Shown piece after piece: positions 51,676-52,769 of a DNA stretch of 52,769 nt. This DNA comes from Flavobacteriales bacterium (GTDB lineage: Bacteria > Bacteroidota > Bacteroidia > UBA10329). The DNA lies in NCBI GenBank assembly GCA_021739625.1, contig JAIPBJ010000013.1:1-52769 (forward strand), read 5' to 3'. The notes below the pieces were generated by a model. That model made no database searches and was not told the DNA's origin. It saw nothing but the letters and a program-made list of their open reading frames with translations. A program made the translations under genes and the position numbers. Each line of letters begins with the position of its first letter. Within the stretch, counting starts at the first letter, position 1.

Positions 51676-52116
51676 CCTTATCAATCCCGAACTCAGGTTA
51701 TCAATAAGAGCACCTTCGCTTTCGATGCGGATGCATTCGCTGTTAATTCGGGCTTCCTCACTATTGAGTTGAGTGTCCTCACTATTGAGTTGAACATCCT
51801 CACTATTGATGTGAGCGCAATCGCTGTCGATTTGAACACAATCGCAGTTGATTTGAGCGTCTTCACTCATCGAAAGGACGCGCTCACTATTCAAAAGGAG
51901 GCCGTCACTAATCGAAAGGACGCGCTCACTATTCAAACGGAGGCCGTCACTATTCAAAAGGAGGCCGTCACTAATCGAAAGGACGCGCTCACTATTCAAA
52001 CGGAGATCGTCACTTATCGAAAGGATGCGCTCACTATTCAAACGGAGGCGCTCACTATTCAAACGGAAGCCATCACTATTCAAAAGGAGGCCGTCACTAT
52101 TGATTTGGAGACACAC
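51676..52116. repeat. Tandem array 2: twenty exact 21-bp units plus one degenerate
   Basis: From 51697 to 52116 there are 420 bases, exactly twenty 21-bp units without an indel; a 20-base degenerate unit precedes them. Types: A (ACTATTCAAAmGGAGGCCGTC), B (ACTAATCGAAAGGACGCGCTC) and C (ACTATTGAkTTGArygtCcTC-like). The 63-base block 51886-51948 is repeated at 51949-52011 with two changes, so growth is recent. Plus-strand reading gives heptads such as TIQTEAV and TNRKDAL (open 51769-52164, 131 aa, ATG start), which could be amphipathic; minus-strand reading gives LNSDGLR-like heptads (open 51646-52209). Either could be a protein, but the open frames follow automatically from the period. No spacers, so not CRISPR. 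Confidence 0.93.
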
Positions 52117-52338
52117 GCAAAAATACTGATGCCTGAACATCAGCATTATACGATGATGAGGTGAAAGGACGGTTCGGAAAGCCCGAGAAAGCAGGCGTGG
52201 CATAAGCATGCTGCCGATCTCTTACCGGTAGGTGCTATCATCCTGACGAAAATCATTTATAGGCCACAGGATATTCTTTACGATCGTACTGTTATCCGTG
52301 CCCGAACGCACTGGACATCAACCAAAGCACTGAATACC

Positions 52339-52769
52339 ATGACCGACAATGCCACACGCACAATGAACGCTGCCGTGGCGGGGCAGCAGGTGATGAACGA
52401 CAACGCCCCGCTTTGGAACACGAGAATGGCCATGGTGAATAAGAAGGGCGCGCTGGACGCCAAGGTCACCGAGATAGAGCAGTTGAATGACGATGTGACC
52501 GATGGCAGGGGCCAAGGCGTGGCCAAACGCGCGGCCCGCGACCTTGCCGCCCGGACGGCCCTCAAACTGGCCAAGCCCATGAGCGTCCTTGCCCGCAACA
52601 TCAACGACCCGGTGCTGGAGGCCGAGACGGACCTGGTCTGGACCGAGCTGCGCTACGGCACAGACCAGGGGGTGATTGACCTCTGGCAACTGGTACACGA
52701 CCGCGCGGCCGCCCACGGGGCCGCCCTGACGGCCGATGGCTACATAGATGCCGCATGGATACCTCAGTT
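52339..52769 (+). CDS. Uncharacterised Bacteroidota helical protein, N-terminal part (runs off window)
   Basis: At least 143 residues from the ATG at 52339, open to the right edge. The sequence is soluble and all-helical: VMNDNAPLWNTRMAMVNKKG, ALDAKVTEIEQLNDDVTDGR, VAKRAARDLAARTALKLAKP, then a VWTELRYGTDQGVIDLWQLV helix. The pattern (W-x-x-x-x-x-F/M near the start, a K-x-x-I-E-x-L helix, a KRAARDxAA helix) is one that I associate from memory with an unnamed, frequently multi-copy Bacteroidota family of about 200 aa. No function is known. It follows tandem array 2 by 222 bases. Confidence 0.65.
   Translation, partial: MTDNATRTMNAAVAGQQVMNDNAPLWNTRMAMVNKKGALDAKVTEIEQLNDDVTDGRGQGVAKRAARDLAARTALKLAKPMSVLARNINDPVLEAETDLVWTELRYGTDQGVIDLWQLVHDRAAAHGAALTADGYIDAAWIPQ

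Larger units (their letters stand above)
51460..52338. other. 879-base region without a conventional gene
   Basis: It holds, in order, the palindromic element copy 2 (51515-51624), a lone GCCCC-GGA-GGGGC hairpin (51650-51662), tandem array 2 (51676-52116) and about 220 bases with no clear signal before the next gene. Long open frames cross the array on both strands, but they are products of the 21-bp period. Confidence 0.6.

Noticed and set aside
51697-52116. CRISPR array
   Set aside because: Units are contiguous 21-bp repeats with no unique spacers and no cas genes nearby.
51646-52209. Minus-strand heptad-repeat protein of 187 aa as a firm gene
   Set aside because: The frame is open because the period is a multiple of three; the opposite strand is open as well and the ends read into the palindromic element. 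Coding is possible but not supported enough to list as a gene.

Overview
The window looks like chromosomal DNA of a member of the Bacteroidota, probably of Flavobacteriales type with a fairly high GC content. The evidence is several exact matches to the Bacteroidota -7 promoter box (TAnnTTTG) placed just upstream of genes, the dnaA / low-molecular-weight tyrosine phosphatase / tetrapyrrole-methylase-fold neighbourhood, and several small protein families that I know only from this phylum. No rRNA, tRNA, CRISPR array or insertion sequence was recognised.

Positions 1-33681 hold a large surface-glycan (O-antigen or exopolysaccharide) locus, almost entirely on the minus strand. In transcription order it starts with a Wzm/Wzt-type ABC exporter pair (33681-31757). 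Three glycosyltransferase genes follow (31753-27872), one of them a two-enzyme fusion. A second block opens with GDP-mannose 4,6-dehydratase (27715), a second Wzm/Wzt pair, a WbqC-family protein, a methyltransferase, an ATP-grasp enzyme and a metallophosphoesterase (to 21188). Next come about nine glycosyltransferases and membrane proteins, a sugar N-acetyltransferase and a DUF1919 protein (21191-9227). The last block (5964-1) has a large membrane protein, a family 2 glycosyltransferase, a fused class II amidotransferase/PP-loop ATPase, a hexapeptide acetyltransferase and the start of a Wzx-like flippase. Many neighbours overlap by 4 bases, so the genes look co-transcribed and translationally coupled. 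Together they would make modified nucleotide sugars, assemble one or more glycans on a lipid carrier and export them.

An accessory island at about 5965-9226 interrupts this locus. It carries a hairpin element, an 81-aa gene, a 21-bp tandem-repeat array, a 185-aa gene of a Bacteroidota-specific family and a plus-strand helical-repeat protein.

Positions 33795-49726 are mostly housekeeping: a winged-helix-like protein, a polytopic membrane protein, an ABC-F ATPase, an RsmI-type methyltransferase, a GT-C-type membrane protein, a tyrosine phosphatase, dnaA, a two-gene 5'-nucleotidase, a ComB-type phosphatase, two SurA-like folding factors and IMP dehydrogenase.

Positions 49727-52769 hold a phosphoglucomutase/phosphomannomutase gene bracketed by two near-identical palindromic elements of about 110 bp, then a 420-bp array of exactly twenty 21-bp units, then the start of another Bacteroidota-specific small-protein gene. 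The two 21-bp arrays and the structured element pair are the parts that known gene families do not explain.
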